Shown here one piece after another: positions 1 to 11,471 of a DNA stretch of 64,000 nucleotides (the first letter of the stretch is position 1; each line of letters opens with the position of its first letter). Position numbers and translations under genes: made by a program. The notes below the pieces were generated by a model. The model searched no databases. It saw only the letters and a list, made by a program, of their open reading frames with translations, and was not told where the DNA came from. Source of the DNA: Malaya genurostris (lineage: Eukaryota; Arthropoda; Insecta; Diptera; Culicidae); NCBI RefSeq assembly GCF_030247185.1, contig NC_080571.1, forward strand, positions 82,084,525-82,148,524. Direction: 5' to 3'.

Positions 1-123
1 ATTGAATATCATTTCCAAGATGCTTTTGGACCTGAAACGCATCAAATCTCGATTGTTACAAGAAGCACGGTTTTTAAGTGAACGAAACAATGCTTTGTGA
101 CTATCAAGACAAACTGAAACGTA

Positions 124-559
124 CACCCAAAAATAAATGAATTTTACAGGTGGCTTAATCCCTCGTACGATGTAATTCATAAAGACCTAATTTGTCAAAT
201 TACGGAAAATTTTATTTGTAGTGACTTGATGTTAGATGAGCTTGAATTTTACTGGGTTCGAATGTAACTTGCGTTCTACTAGTAGGTGCGACTGTATGAC
301 TTTAAATACATCTTTTACCGGCCAAGCAGATGCATGCTTCTGTGGCTCAGTCGATTATCAGACGAACTTGCGATCCAATGATTCTCGGTTCAAGTCGCGC
401 TGGTTGCTACAAAATTATTTTTTTTATTTCAATGAATTTCATGTCATGGAGTTTTAGACACAATATTAAATGTTCTTTCACGTAAATTTGCGTGAACTGC
501 GACGCTCCATTTATGTGCATCTAATAAAATATAAAATCACAGGGGTTTTTTTAAGTGTG
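124..559. mobile_element. MITE family A, copy 1 (436 bp, TA-flanked)
   Basis: Non-coding element bounded by TA dinucleotides (122-123 and 560-561). Its termini are weakly inverted (CACCC...AAAAATAAAT on the left, TTTTTTTAAGTGTG on the right). A copy at 22957-23394 is collinear over its whole length and almost the same size (438 bp), which fixes the ends. The right 70 bp (gcgacgctcc...tatgtgcatcta) is shared with copies ending at 950, 23394 and 62393. The element carries tRNA-like boxes A and B (separate entry). A TA target with short TIRs suggests a non-autonomous Tc1/mariner-type element; no transposase is encoded. Confidence 0.7.
343..397 (+). promoter_or_regulatory. Pol III-like box A and box B inside MITE A copy 1
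   Basis: Box A-like TGGCTCAGTCG (343-353) is followed after 33 nt by box B-like GGTTCAAGTCG (387-397). Known consensus sequences are TRGCNNAGTNG and GGTTCRANTCC. Box A fits well and resembles the D-arm of tRNA-Lys; box B differs at its last base. The T-arm does not fold cleanly, so this is not a functional tRNA. Promoter activity is inferred. Confidence 0.45.
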
Positions 560-950
560 TAATTCATAAAAACCTAATTTGTCAAATGACGGAAATCTTC
601 ATTTGTGATGACTTAATGCTAGATTAGCATGAATTTTACTGGTTTCGACTGTAACTTGTATTCTGCTAGCAGGTGCGACTGTATGTATTTAAATGTACCT
701 TCTACCAGCCAAGCAGATGTGTGCTTCTGTGGTTCAGTCGATTAACAGACGTACACTTTGTGATCCAATGATTTTCGGTTCAAGTCGCGCGGTGGGTGCT
801 ATTAGAATTTGTTTATTTTTTATTTCAGTAAACTTCATGTCATGGAATTTAAGACACAATATTGAATGATCTTCCATGTAAATTTGTGTGAGCTGCGATG
901 CTCCATTTATGTGCATCTAATAAGATGTAAAATCACAGGGTTTTTTTTTC
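560..950. mobile_element. MITE family A, copy 2 (left end missing)
   Basis: Directly follows copy 1 in the same orientation. It begins at the taattcataa motif that lies about 50 bp inside copy 1, so the left end is absent. It ends in the shared right end (cacaggg followed by a T run near 950). Tandem arrangement by unequal exchange at the repeated gtaattcat is the simplest explanation. It has its own box A (TGGTTCAGTCG, 730-740) and box B (GGTTCAAGTCG, 777-787). Confidence 0.6.
730..787 (+). promoter_or_regulatory. Pol III-like box A and box B inside MITE A copy 2
   Basis: Box A TGGTTCAGTCG (730-740) and box B GGTTCAAGTCG (777-787). Spacing is 36 nt, three more than the 33 nt of the other copies. 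This is the same module as at 343-397, with substitutions. Confidence 0.4.
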
Positions 951-3456
951 GAAGTTTGTAGATTTATGCCTACTATTCGGAATTAATCGATCAATTGAGT
1001 GAATACCATGCTAAAAGTGAAGCAAAACCGGAAAAAATAGCACCAAAGTAATTCAACAATCATGGTCAAGAAGACTATTTTCTTCGATTATCGTGGTGAA
1101 ATGCACAATCATTTTATTCTGCCGGATCAAACTGCCAACAAGGAATATTATTTAAAAATTTTGCGCCATTTGCGTGACACTATACACCTCAAGTGTGTCC
1201 CGAATTAGGGGACAACAAAGACTGATTTTTACACCACGTCTCACACCCCATTGATTTTACGTGAGTTTTTCGTCAAAAATTTAACAAAATACAAAAATTC
1301 CTTAACCACCGTATTCACCCAATTCGGCTCCATGTGACTCCCAGCTGTTCTTTACTTCGAGGAACGCGTTTCGTGTCGATTGAAGAGATAAGAATCGAAT
1401 AGAAAAAGGTACTGAAGGTCATTGATATTAAAATGTAAGTAAAGATTTTAACATTTCACTTCATAACCACATTCCGGCTAATTTTAAGTCACAGTATCAT
1501 AGTACAGAGGCGGCGGAAGCCCTATTGAAAATGCATACAGATAAATCATTTGCTTAAATTTTGACCGGTTATTTTTTCCGGTCCATACAGCCAACAAAGT
1601 AGACAGAAATTTTCAGCAAAAAACATATGAATGAATAATAATATTCTGCTCGGAATAAAATCAGTTTTTAAGAAACAAATAACCTTTGATATGAGCTTGT
1701 TTCCGTGTCCCGTGAACAAAAGATAATTCCGTTTTTTAGAGGCTATCAGATAAGCAATGTGTGAGATCTATAAATTTTATATCCAATATAAATCACTCTC
1801 GCTTTACGGCGATCGCTTGTTGGAGGAGTCCTTCTACCAAACAATTAAATCGTTGATTCCAATTTGGCTTTTAGTGCAAGACACAAATCATTCAGGACGG
1901 TGGCGTCTTCCGGACTGTTCCGCAGATCTGCCCAGCTTTATTCAAGTAGCATGCAATCTTTATATGGTTTAATTTTATTACAATCGTCATGATATCTACC
2001 AATAACCAGTGGCCTACTGAGACGGACTGCATGGCGATAAATACATCAGTCAGGATGCAATGCCACGAGTCTATCAATCAAGCCATCCATCAATCAATCA
2101 ATCAATCGATCGCTTCGTCGGACATTCCAACTGCGTCAACGTTACTCGCAGTCGGCATGCGTGAGTTCCAAACTGACTGACGAAAGGGTGGTCAACGTTA
2201 TTAGCCACCAAGTGGATGTTTGTGTTTGTGTAATTCGCGGGACATAATAATGACTGTACGGAGATTGATGAATCTAATCATACAAATAAACAAAAAAAAC
2301 CTTTGTTCATGCGCGGGCATTAGCCAGACTGAATCAGTTACTCGGTGCTGATCGATGTCGTATAAATCATTCAATCGAGTTTTGGAACGTGACATATATT
2401 TTAAGATATAACAATCGAAATTATCCCAATCAGCAGTTGGTATAAATATAAATTTGACGTATAATTGGCTATCTTCTCAGTAATGTTAGATTAGATATGA
2501 TCAATTGCATCCCATAACCATCGAATGTATTGAATAATGTTTCACAATCAGAATACAAGGATCGTTCTTATCGTTCGACCTACTAAAGTATTACTTAGTG
2601 TAATATCTGCAAATCCATGTTCGTCGCAGTGTGACTCAAGGGATAGGAGAAAAATCGAAAATTTCGAAAACCTACTGAACAAATAGCACCATCATCAATC
2701 ATCATTGCTTTGTATTATGCAATCGGTATGCAAATAAAGTATTTTTCACTGGTCTAGATATAAATTTATTTTTTCAAAATTCTTAGTTATTCCATCGGAA
2801 GATTTTTTTCATATCATACCACGAAAAACGTTAAGTTACACGGGAACTAATGAATATTAAAGACAGTTGGAAAGGTGATCTATAAAACAGTTTCCCGAAG
2901 AAAAACTTTTTGTTGACTTTCGAAATTTGTCCGAGCAATCGAATATTATTCTTCATGATACGTTCAACGAAAAAGTTTGTAGAGAGCTACTTCCTAAATG
3001 CAGACATTTTCGAGATATATGAGAAACAAAATCTAGAAAATGTCTATTTCATGAGAATACACCGTTTTTATAACTCAGTATGAGTTCTCCATCGCCAAAT
3101 TTATTGTTTTTGTAATCCTCATGAAAATTTGAATAAATTATTCTTTGACATGCGAGTAATTGTATTCGAGATATTACAAAAAACCAAAAGTTATGCGTTG
3201 ATAATTTTAGTCAATTTATATGAACTTGGGTCGCTGGAAAAAAAATCGCTTGGGAAAATTCATAGCCACTTTGCAGGAAGTATGGCAGAATGAAGAAATG
3301 AATTTCAATGAGTTTATTTGGTCTTTCTGATGAACAGAAAAAAAGGTTTTGGTATATGATACCGGTCGTGAGGTTGCTATGATTTGAACCACTCTCGATG
3401 TACGCTTTACCAAATCTGGTCGTGTGATAGAGCCGTGTCTATCAAGGGGTGGTGGC
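951..3456. other. No gene recognised; AT-rich intergenic DNA
   Basis: Only short chance reading frames on both strands, with no recognisable domain. A short (ATCA)n microsatellite lies near 2085-2110. No tRNA, TIR pair or long repeat was identified by eye. Confidence 0.5.
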
Positions 3457-3625
3457 TTAGGGTGGCGAAAAGGTAGCGCGTTTGCACGGATTGCATAAGA
3501 ACGTCGGTTCGAGTCCTATCTCGGAGCGTATCTTTTTCCAAAAAGTGTGTGAGTTTCTCATTTATTTGGCTTCTCCAATATATGTTTCCACTCAGTCATT
3601 GCAAAAACTGAACGTAGCTATGCCG
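3457..3625 (+). mobile_element. tRNA-derived SINE, type 1, copy 1
   Basis: The head is tRNA-like: box A region ggtggcgaaaaggtagcgcg, a short anticodon-like stem-loop, and a perfect box B GGTTCGAGTCC (3507-3517). A unique tail containing ttggcttctccaatatatg follows. A second copy at 22264-22450 matches along head and tail. The 5' and 3' sides of the tRNA-like part can pair as an acceptor stem in copy 2. There is no discriminator/CCA context typical of a working tRNA, so SINE is preferred. Confidence 0.7.
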
Positions 3626-3741
3626 ACTTTACGTCAAACCAACTAAAATTAATAAATCGGTAAGAAAAACATGATCAGTCACAAATCGTGTCATGTAGTT
3701 GAATTAACTTACCCTATTTTACTTTAAAATCATACACAGAT

Positions 3742-3830
3742 GTAACAGGAGTGCAGCCAATTCAAACGTGCCATTCAAACGCTGCGCCAGCTGTGTGTTT
3801 GAAATATGTCAAACCCTGCGCTTCTGTTAC
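3742..3830. mobile_element. Mini-MITE with GTAACAGGAGTGCAG inverted ends (89 bp)
   Basis: Left end gtaacaggagtgcag and right end ctgcgcttctgttac are inverted repeats with two mismatches. A second element with the same termini but a different, 115 bp interior lies at 25792-25906. It is too short to code; superfamily undetermined. Confidence 0.55.
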
Positions 3831-4755
3831 TTCTATAAATTAAATTTATTTCAAATAGCGTTTTATTCGGTTTAGTCAAAATAGTGCATGAACATCATCA
3901 TCAGCATCAAATAGCTGGACGTAAAACAAATCATTCCTCGCTATAATCACTATCTGTTGTGAAATATTTTTTTTACTAATTTAGCTTTGCGTATTGTTAA
4001 GTTGAAGTGAAAGCTATCAAATGAACAATATCAATGTGCCGGTTGCAAAATCGAACAAGGAGTATATTAAACTCAAGTTTCATTGCCACGCGTTATCTTT
4101 AATCAAAGTTCTTGTAGGATTACTGTTGTCACTAGTATTCAAACTCCACATCGATCGGGGATCAATGATTTTAGACGTAAATCAATCGCCACTCATGTGT
4201 GATTTTCTTCCACAATGCTCAAAGCTGATCGAATCATCCAATGATTGATCTTTCATGTATCAAAAATCATTTTAGTTCAAAATCACTATCGATTTTGTGT
4301 GACGAAAGATTAGTACTGAATTCGATCGATGTGATTTAAGGATTACTGATTAGTAGGAATCTTTATTGGGAAAAATCACAAGCCATCTTTTTCGGCAGTG
4401 ATTGCGATTTGACGATTTTTTGATTTTGATATTCCCAGTCCTGTTCAGTAGCTAAGCATTTTGCCGAATCGATTACCAATCGGCAATCGGCTGTGCAAAT
4501 CTCGGCAATTGTTTTGCCGAGAGAAATAACCTTCTCTTAATCCACCTTGTGATGTGATATTGGTTCGCCATCTTCGAGAAAATTGAACGGAGTTAAAATA
4601 AATGCGTTTTGTCGGTTACGTCACTTATATAATTACATCTCCGGAACCGGAAGTGACAGCCACTTGATCTTTGTACTCGATTTACAACTTCATAGTAAAT
4701 TTATGGGTTCAGTCATTTCCGAAAAAATGAGCCATGTCTGTCAAACCACAGGCCC
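3831..4755. repeat. Intergenic DNA with dispersed-repeat fragments
   Basis: A 75-codon frame at 4021-4248 has no recognised domain and is probably chance. Around 4430-4520 lie several TCGGCA/TGCCGA motifs. They include a segment ending tcggctgtgcaaatctcg that recurs at 38127-38144. Around 4610-4685 is one unit of the family described at 35680-36180 (ggttacgtcactta...ccggaaccggaagtgac). Confidence 0.45.
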
Positions 4756-4759
4756 TTAA

Positions 4760-6374
4760 GGGCTGAGGCCAGGAGGTCGCGTAAAACCACGTGGCTCGCT
4801 GCACGTGTTACATTTCTCTCCATGCTCTCTCGCAAATGTGCAAAGTGACTCTCGATGTGGCCGGGTGACCAAGAAAGTTCTGATATTTTCGGTTACAAGT
4901 TTGACTACATCACTTAAAATCCAATAAAGCTACCGCTTGTTCGGCAGCCTTTCTTAGCCGATTTTGTTTCTATCTCAGAAAAATGGCACCGCCATAGAAA
5001 TCAACTTACCTTCACAAAAATAACATTCACTTCATTTTAATCGCGACAACATATATGTTTTTATGCACTAATCGCATCTAAATTAAATTATCTAGACATT
5101 GTCAGGATAGATTTTGGATCCATGCTTTTGAAGGCGAGATATTCAATGAACAAGTTGAAAGATGGTGCTTTCAGCTATGCACGGAGAACCCGCAGATCAC
5201 AAAATTTCAATATTGCAATTGTTGTTTCACGCCCTGGTTGTTTCAACTAAAATGTTGTTGATTTAACTAACATATCTGTTGATTTTGACATAACTATTCA
5301 GGTAACCGAAATTGTTGTATTCAAATGCTGTCACTTGGTGGAGAACGACGACAGCAAAACGCAGAACAAAAAACCTCTTCATTTCACCAGAAGCGTTCCA
5401 TATTGAAAATTTTCTATGGTACATGAACGTCATTTATGTTAGTTACGTAGTGGTCGTTTTATGTAAGTGAAAGTATGCAGAAGAATGTAACAGATAATTG
5501 TAAAACAGGTTTTCCATGTGTTAAATAGTATAAATGTTTTAATTTAACCGGGAAATAATGTATTCTAGGACAGTTCATGTCAATGCTATTGGAACCGCTT
5601 AACGCTTAAAAATTTGCTGCTAAAGTGAAGTGGTACTATTTGTATTTTCTTTAAAGTGTATCTGTAGTATTAGGTTTACCAGCGACTAATTCTGCAAGTG
5701 AAGGAAAAATTTCCTAATACCCTGTGACCATTTTTCTGGTGAGTACCCTTTTGAGTTTTGGTTCATTACTATATCCTAGGTAAAATTTCGTTGTTCAAGC
5801 AGTGAACGATTAGCTGCCCCCCGAAGAGGCTAACAGTAAAAAATATTTGTTGCAATTGGCGTCTTAAGTTCAAATAACTGAATAATTGGTTGAAACAACT
5901 GAGACATATTTTGGCTTTCATGCATACAAGTAACTTTGCTGGGATTGTGTCTTTGCTCAATTGCACGAGCGACATCTCATTGAAACGTTTCATTGTTCGC
6001 TCAAGGTGTTTGGCATTGCTCAACTGAAACGTTTCATTACTTGTTTGTGGTACGTGTTTTTGTTGGGTGTCGTTGCTAAGCTGCCAGCACGATAAATCAA
6101 AAATGACAGATTAGCAAAATCAGAAAAACAACTAATATTTTAGTTGTTTTGCGATCGCTGGCTTTTCCGTGTGCCTTTCTTCCTTCAGAAAAAAGACTTT
6201 CCCAACCGCTAAAGTCAATGAATCATTCTGAAATTTTCACACAATAATCTAAACTAATTTTCTAAGAGATTGTCAGTTGGTTTTTTTTTATATTCGTCAT
6301 CGTTTCTGAGAAAATCAGATTTGAAGCGTAAAAATAGCCCTCTAAAACGCCCTTAAACACACTGGCCTCAGCCC
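4760..6374. mobile_element. Possible TTAA-target DNA element (1.6 kb, non-coding)
   Basis: A perfect 13 bp inverted repeat (gggctgaggccag at 4760-4772, ctggcctcagccc at 6362-6374) is flanked by TTAA on the left (4756-4759) and TTCA on the right (6375-6378). That fits a piggyBac-like TTAA duplication with one mutation. No transposase is visible inside. The palindrome gaaacgtttc occurs twice (near 5978 and 6025). With only 13 bp of TIR and one imperfect duplication this stays tentative. Confidence 0.35.
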
Positions 6375-8740
6375 TTCACAGCAAATTTCCAAATTCGGAC
6401 TTGTTTTATCGATAAGCTCTAATTTTATGGTTGATTCCGCCTATAAAGTGTTCGAAGGATTGCAGTCATGTTATTTCCTGCATACCACTCCTGTGCCGTT
6501 TTATCATAACTGCAAAACGCCAAATTAGTTCAAAACAACACAGAACAGTGGGACTTTTGAATGAATGGTAGTAGCCATTTTTTCATGCACTCGTTGACGC
6601 AAACTAGTTGATTAATCGTCCCTGTAGTTATAAATAGTTTGGTCTTCAAACCACAACTACAAATATTCCGCCAAACTCTGTTTTTTTCTTAGAACTTCGA
6701 CATAGTCGGATTTCCAACGCATTTGTGCAAAACTTTCCACTCGCTTGATGCTATTTCGACTTCATTTTTAAAACAACACCACAGGTCACAGATCCAATGA
6801 TTTCAACAGCTTCAGTTTATTGAGCCACCTTGAATGGTGTCTAGGCTGAAAATCGAATCGTTTATTTCCCATTTTTATTTCTCTGTGACACAGCTATCAC
6901 ACACTGCGTACATCAATTTCCCGATCATATTTTTTCTAAGATATTGCCAACGATTCCAACGCATTCCGTTAGTTGTACGCGAATAATTTACAAAATCCTG
7001 CGGTGCATTCACTAATAGGATGAATACATGTACAATCCCCTAGAAGAGAAAAATACACGGTTTGCCCGGACTACTTCTAAGAACCACATCACCCAGCAGC
7101 ACGTCGAAGCATTTTTGCCTTTCATTCCCCAATTAGTACCTAGTGAATTCACACCACGCCAAGAATGCCGGTTGGGAATCAAGCGGAATCGTGCTGTGTT
7201 CGAAGCGCAAAATCAACAAAAAAAGCAGTGGCACCCGGCTGCTACACGAAAAGAACATCGCCGCACTTCATTTGTGCCGTCTAGTGCCGACAAGATCCAT
7301 GCCGACCAAACGGTGGCGATGGCGACTACAGAAGTCACCGGAGCAATCTAACGAGTATTTGAAAGTACGCATGAGAGTCCATGTCCATGGTACTAAACAA
7401 AAAAAAATGAAACAGTAAACAAACAACCCGGGGCGCCCCATCAAATCATCAAACCAAGAAGTCTGCCTTCTGAGCATGGCCAGCCGAGTGCTACCCGCAA
7501 GTGACGAATCGTGATCCGGAAATATTTCAAGTTCAGGCGTTAAATTAAAATCGCTGAAGCTATAAAAAACGAAGCTATGATTAAACCAAAATCGGAGATC
7601 TTAGGTGGCAGCTGCCAACCGAACGCCGGGTCAACAGCATCCTTCATGTGTGCGTGCGTGCGTGCGTTCGTTACTTTCGGCAGTACGACTTCTCCATTAA
7701 AACCATCCATCGGACCATGTTTGAAGTTAATAGAACTGTCAGCGGTCGCTTGGTCTAGTGGCACTTAATTGCGGAGAAAGTAAAATGTTTTGACTGGTCA
7801 ATGACTTGTTGATGGCAATCAAAATTATTTGGCCTGCTCGGGCCTCGTTCCCAATCGATCCGGCAGTACTGTGTGGTCCGGGGAAGCTCTAATTGTGCCA
7901 CTGCTGCTGCTGATAGGAGGACATGACGGTACAGAACAGTAGTTATTGGGTTTACAATTGGGAGTACAATTCCGTGATTCTCTTGTCTGATCTGATGGTA
8001 GCAAGATGAAGACATCAAGCTGTGTAGTAAGACACAGTTGGATGCACGCACAAAGCATAATTAATGCAATTTTTATTTGAATTTATTGCTGACCCATAAT
8101 CACTTGTGCACTTCTAGCCGCCTAGATGTCGGAGGATAACTTTTCATCAGTTGCTTTTGGAATTCGATGTGAACTACTATTGAGCTGCATTTGTGACAAT
8201 CAGCATTCAAGCGAAGCTCGATAGAGCAGTGAATAATTATGAGAGAACTAGTTACTACAATGGCTGTTAGATCCAATGCGCAATCGACTTTCTAGACAAA
8301 CAATGTAATATGAATTTTGAAACATAAGAAGCTTAAACAAGAAACATAACGAAAATACCAAAACAATTGAAGCCACTTAATTTAGCTACATTTGAATTAG
8401 TTTAATCTTTTCTAGCCGGTAGCGATTTCTCGAAAAATATTTTTAAGCATATGCGACTCGTCTAATTGTATTTTTTTTTTCTTCATAAAAGATTATAAAC
8501 ATTATTTTTTTCATTGTTGGATCGCGTTGTTACTCTTTTCCTAGAAAAAAAGAGGCGATACTGTTGCTATCAAGCGGGTTAAGGAGTGGCACTGGTCCAC
8601 TATTCTCAACATCGTCCACTATTGTTGTTTGGATCATCGTCATGAAAGTTTCTTGCCTTGTTCTAGTTTTTTCAATATTCTATCCCGCGGATAACGAACT
8701 GAAGGCTTGATCCAGTGTAAAACAATTTCACATACAAGAT
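6375..8740. other. No gene recognised; less repetitive intergenic DNA
   Basis: The stretch at about 7000-8050 is richer in GC than its surroundings and holds several overlapping frames of 60-110 codons on both strands. None shows a domain, and they overlap antisense to each other. A short GTGC-rich run sits near 7646-7670. I see no TE termini. It could hold non-coding exons or conserved elements. Confidence 0.4.
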
Positions 8741-9650
8741 TTCTGAAGATTTCAGAAGATTTCAGAAGATTTCAGAAAATTTCAGAAGATTTCAGAAGAT
8801 TTCAGAAGATTTCAGAAGATTTCAGAAGATTTCAGAAGATTTCAGAAGATTTCAGGAGATTTCAGAAGATTTCAGAAGATTTCAGAAGATTTCAGAAGAT
8901 TTCAGAAGATTTCAGAAGATTTCAGAAGATTTCAGAAGATTTCAGAAGATTTCAGAAGATTTCAGAAGATTTCAGAAGATTTCAGAGGATTTCAGAAGAT
9001 TTCAGAAGATTTCAGAAGATTTCAGAAGATTTCAGAAGATTTCAGAAGATTTCAGAAGATTTCAGAAGATTTCAGAAGATTTCAGAAGATTTCAGAAGAT
9101 TTCAGAAGATTTCAGAAGATTTCAGAAGATTTCAGAAGATTTCAGAAGATTTCAGAAAATTTCAGAAGATTTCAGGTGATTTCAGAAGATTTCAGAAGAT
9201 TTCAGAAGATTTCAGAAGATTTCAGAAGATTTCAGAAGATTTCAGAAGATTTCAGAAGATTTCAGAAGATTTCAGAAGATTTCAGAAGATTTCAGAAGAT
9301 TTCAGAAGATTTCAGAAGATTTCAGAAGATTTCAGAAGATTTCAGAAGATTTCAGAAGATTTCAGAAGATTTCAGAAGATTTCAGAAGATTTCAGAAGAT
9401 TTCAGAAGATTTCAGAAGATTTCAGAAGATTTCAGAAGAATTCAGAAGAATTCAGATAATTTCAGAAGATTTCAGAAGATTTCAGAAGATATCAGAAGTT
9501 TTTAGAAGATTTCAGAAGATTTCAGAAGATTTCAGAAGATTTCAGAGTATATTAGAAGATTTCATAATTTTTTATAATATTTAAGAAGATTACATTAGAG
9601 TTCAGACAATTTCAGATGATTTCAGAAGAATTCAGAAGATGACAGAAGAA
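8741..9650. repeat. 10-bp satellite array, 91 units in unbroken register
   Basis: Unit TTCAGAAGAT is repeated head to tail. Every unit starts exactly 10 bp after the previous one over 910 bp, so there are substitutions but no net indels. Variants inside the core are few (8771, 8851, 8981, 9151, 9171). Units become heterogeneous after about 9430. Because the unit is not a multiple of 3 and has no + strand stop in any phase, all + frames stay open. The resulting 250-codon frame is an artefact. Confidence 0.95.
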
Positions 9651-10285
9651 CCCGAAAATTTTCAAAGTATTCTTATATTGGAACCTTTTTGGGAGAAACC
9701 TAAAAATCTCAAAAGTTTCCATATTTCGCAAGAGCGTTAAACAAACGAATATTATGAGAAATTTTTTGATAACTTCTGAAATCTTCCGAAATTTTCTAAA
9801 ATCTTCCAAAATCTTCTAAAAAATTTTAAAATAGGCTGGTTTCAGAAATTTTAAGTCTTCTGAAATTTGCCCATATTTCCAAAAACTTTCGGCAATTCAA
9901 CTTAAATCGAAATAATCTAAAATATTGAACAATTAAGTAAAATTTCGCAAGGCCTCTTGAATTTTGAAAAAACTGATATATTAGAAATCTTTTCAGTTTC
10001 TTTTAATTATGCAATACTTAAATTCCTATTCTCTTTTCAAATAAATAAATTTTTCATAAAGAGTTGTACTCTTCAGATCTCTGAATTGATTCAATGCTCA
10101 TCACATTTCGTGCATTTATTTTCTAAAAAATATGTAAAGCTTTTAGATATATTCTCGAATTTTTTAAAGATTTCAAAATATTTTCAGAAAAGTTTAGTCG
10201 CAATCTTTCTAAAAGCTTTGAAATGCTCTCAAATCCTTCTGGAATTTCGAAATATCTTCTGAAGTTCCAGTGAATCATACAAATG
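9651..10285. repeat. Degenerate satellite-related DNA, partly inverted
   Basis: No gene. Segments such as cttctgaaatcttccgaaat (9775-9794) and atcttctgaagttccag (10254-10270) resemble the reverse complement of the 8741-9650 unit. This suggests old inverted or eroded copies beside the array. Reading frames here are low-complexity and unassigned. Confidence 0.4.
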
Positions 10286-10296
10286 AAATTATTAAA

Positions 10297-10451
10297 AAGA
10301 GGGAACGGGTGAAGCGTGTTGGGTAAATCGATGCCTTTCACGCAGCCCGCCTGGGTTCGATTCCCAACCCCGCACATAGGGTCAGGAAGTTTTTCTGGCC
10401 CGAAGAGGTGAATGACCTTAAGGTTAAAACCTCTGTAATCAAAAACCAAAA
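10297..10451 (+). mobile_element. tRNA-related SINE, type 2, with 11-bp target duplication
   Basis: About 155 bp with a perfect box B GGTTCGATTCC (10354-10364), a conserved-looking tail (ggtgaatgaccttaaggttaaaacctctgtaatc) and an A-rich 3' end. It is flanked by AAATTATTAAA on both sides (10286-10296 and 10452-10462), a clear target-site duplication of a retroposed element. It is inserted in the degenerate satellite border. Confidence 0.8.
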
Positions 10452-10558
10452 AAATTATTAAACATTTTCGGAAATATTCTGAAATATCTAGAAGAACTCT
10501 AAACAGAATATACTTATACTATTAAAGTTTCTGAAATCTTGAAATCTTATTCGAGTCT

Positions 10559-11471
10559 TTTTTTTTATTTTTTTTTTATTTTAAAGGAGATTTTTGCGCA
10601 CTCTTAGTTATTTGTGAAGTTGGTGCTGTGGGAAAACAACGCAAAGCAAAACGAAATAAATCGTACTGCATCTACGAAAGGATACTGAACGATCTGCAGA
10701 TGCTAAAATACACATTGAATCAAACCTCTAACCCCCGAGAGGGTTTAGAGACTTTAAAAACCGGCACCATTCTGCTTTCCTTTTGCAGAACGATTCGCAA
10801 TATGCATGAACAGAATTAAATTCGGCACCTCATAAGAGATGCCAAAAAATCTGCTAAAACCTTTCAGGGTCAATACAGAAAGGATTCATTGACTCCAGGA
10901 AGAACGGCGAACCGCTCTGGCTATAGATTCTTACCACATTGGAATCAGGAATCAGGAATCAGAACAAATTGGCTCAAATGGCACGTTCCCCTTGATATTT
11001 GGAGATTTGTGCCTTGCCATCAATTTGTTTTTAGCATCATTTTCCCGATATATAAGAGGGAAGGATTGAAAGGAAATGGTAAGGGTTGGACTAGGAGGAT
11101 GGGAAAAATTGACGACACAAAAACACATAAAAGCAAAAGTAAATTCTGCACCCCTAAGGGATGCTGAACAATCTGCTGAGGATCACATTTAGTGGAAGCA
11201 GAAGGAAATTCTGAACCTCTACGAGGTCCCGAACAGTCTGCTGTTAATAAAACCTCCAACCCCCGAGAGGATTTAGAGATCTTACAAAAGCGACACCATT
11301 CTGCACTCCCGGAAGAATGCAGAACGACTCGCAGTATGTACGAGCAGAAGTAAATTCGGTACCCCCCAGAGGATGCCAAACAATCTGCCAAACCCTATTT
11401 AAGGTTAATACAGAAGGGATTCATTCACTCCAGGAAGAACGATGAACCCTTCTGACTATAGCTCCTTCTGA
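10559..11471 (-). repeat. 3' UTR of RNase H LINE with internal tandem repeats
   Basis: Lies downstream (low-coordinate side) of the minus-strand LINE coding remains. A poly(T) stretch near 10559-10580 may be the A tail. Two diverged copies of a roughly 150-190 bp block (10740-10900 and 11250-11440) share acccccgagagg, ttctgc, gcagaacga and ccaggaagaacg motifs. A shorter theme (aggatgc...aacaatctgctg) recurs between them. The block at 10852-10941 is repeated essentially identically at 13493-13582. Confidence 0.55.

Noticed and set aside
2085..2110. CRISPR-like or regulatory ATCA repeat
   Set aside because: Simple tetranucleotide microsatellite.
7028..8058. Cluster of overlapping short ORFs
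   Set aside because: Frames overlap on both strands, none protein-like in motif content; GC-rich chance frames.
8707..9459. 250-codon ISEDFRRFQK-repeat protein
   Set aside because: It is the 10-bp satellite read as codons. The unit has no + strand stop in any phase, so a long frame is forced. No other coding evidence.
8741..9650. Array of heat-shock elements (GAA/TTC every 10 bp)
   Set aside because: HSEs need a 2-nt gap between GAA and TTC (nGAAnnTTCn). Here the gaps alternate 1 and 3 nt, so the phase is wrong despite the 10-bp period.
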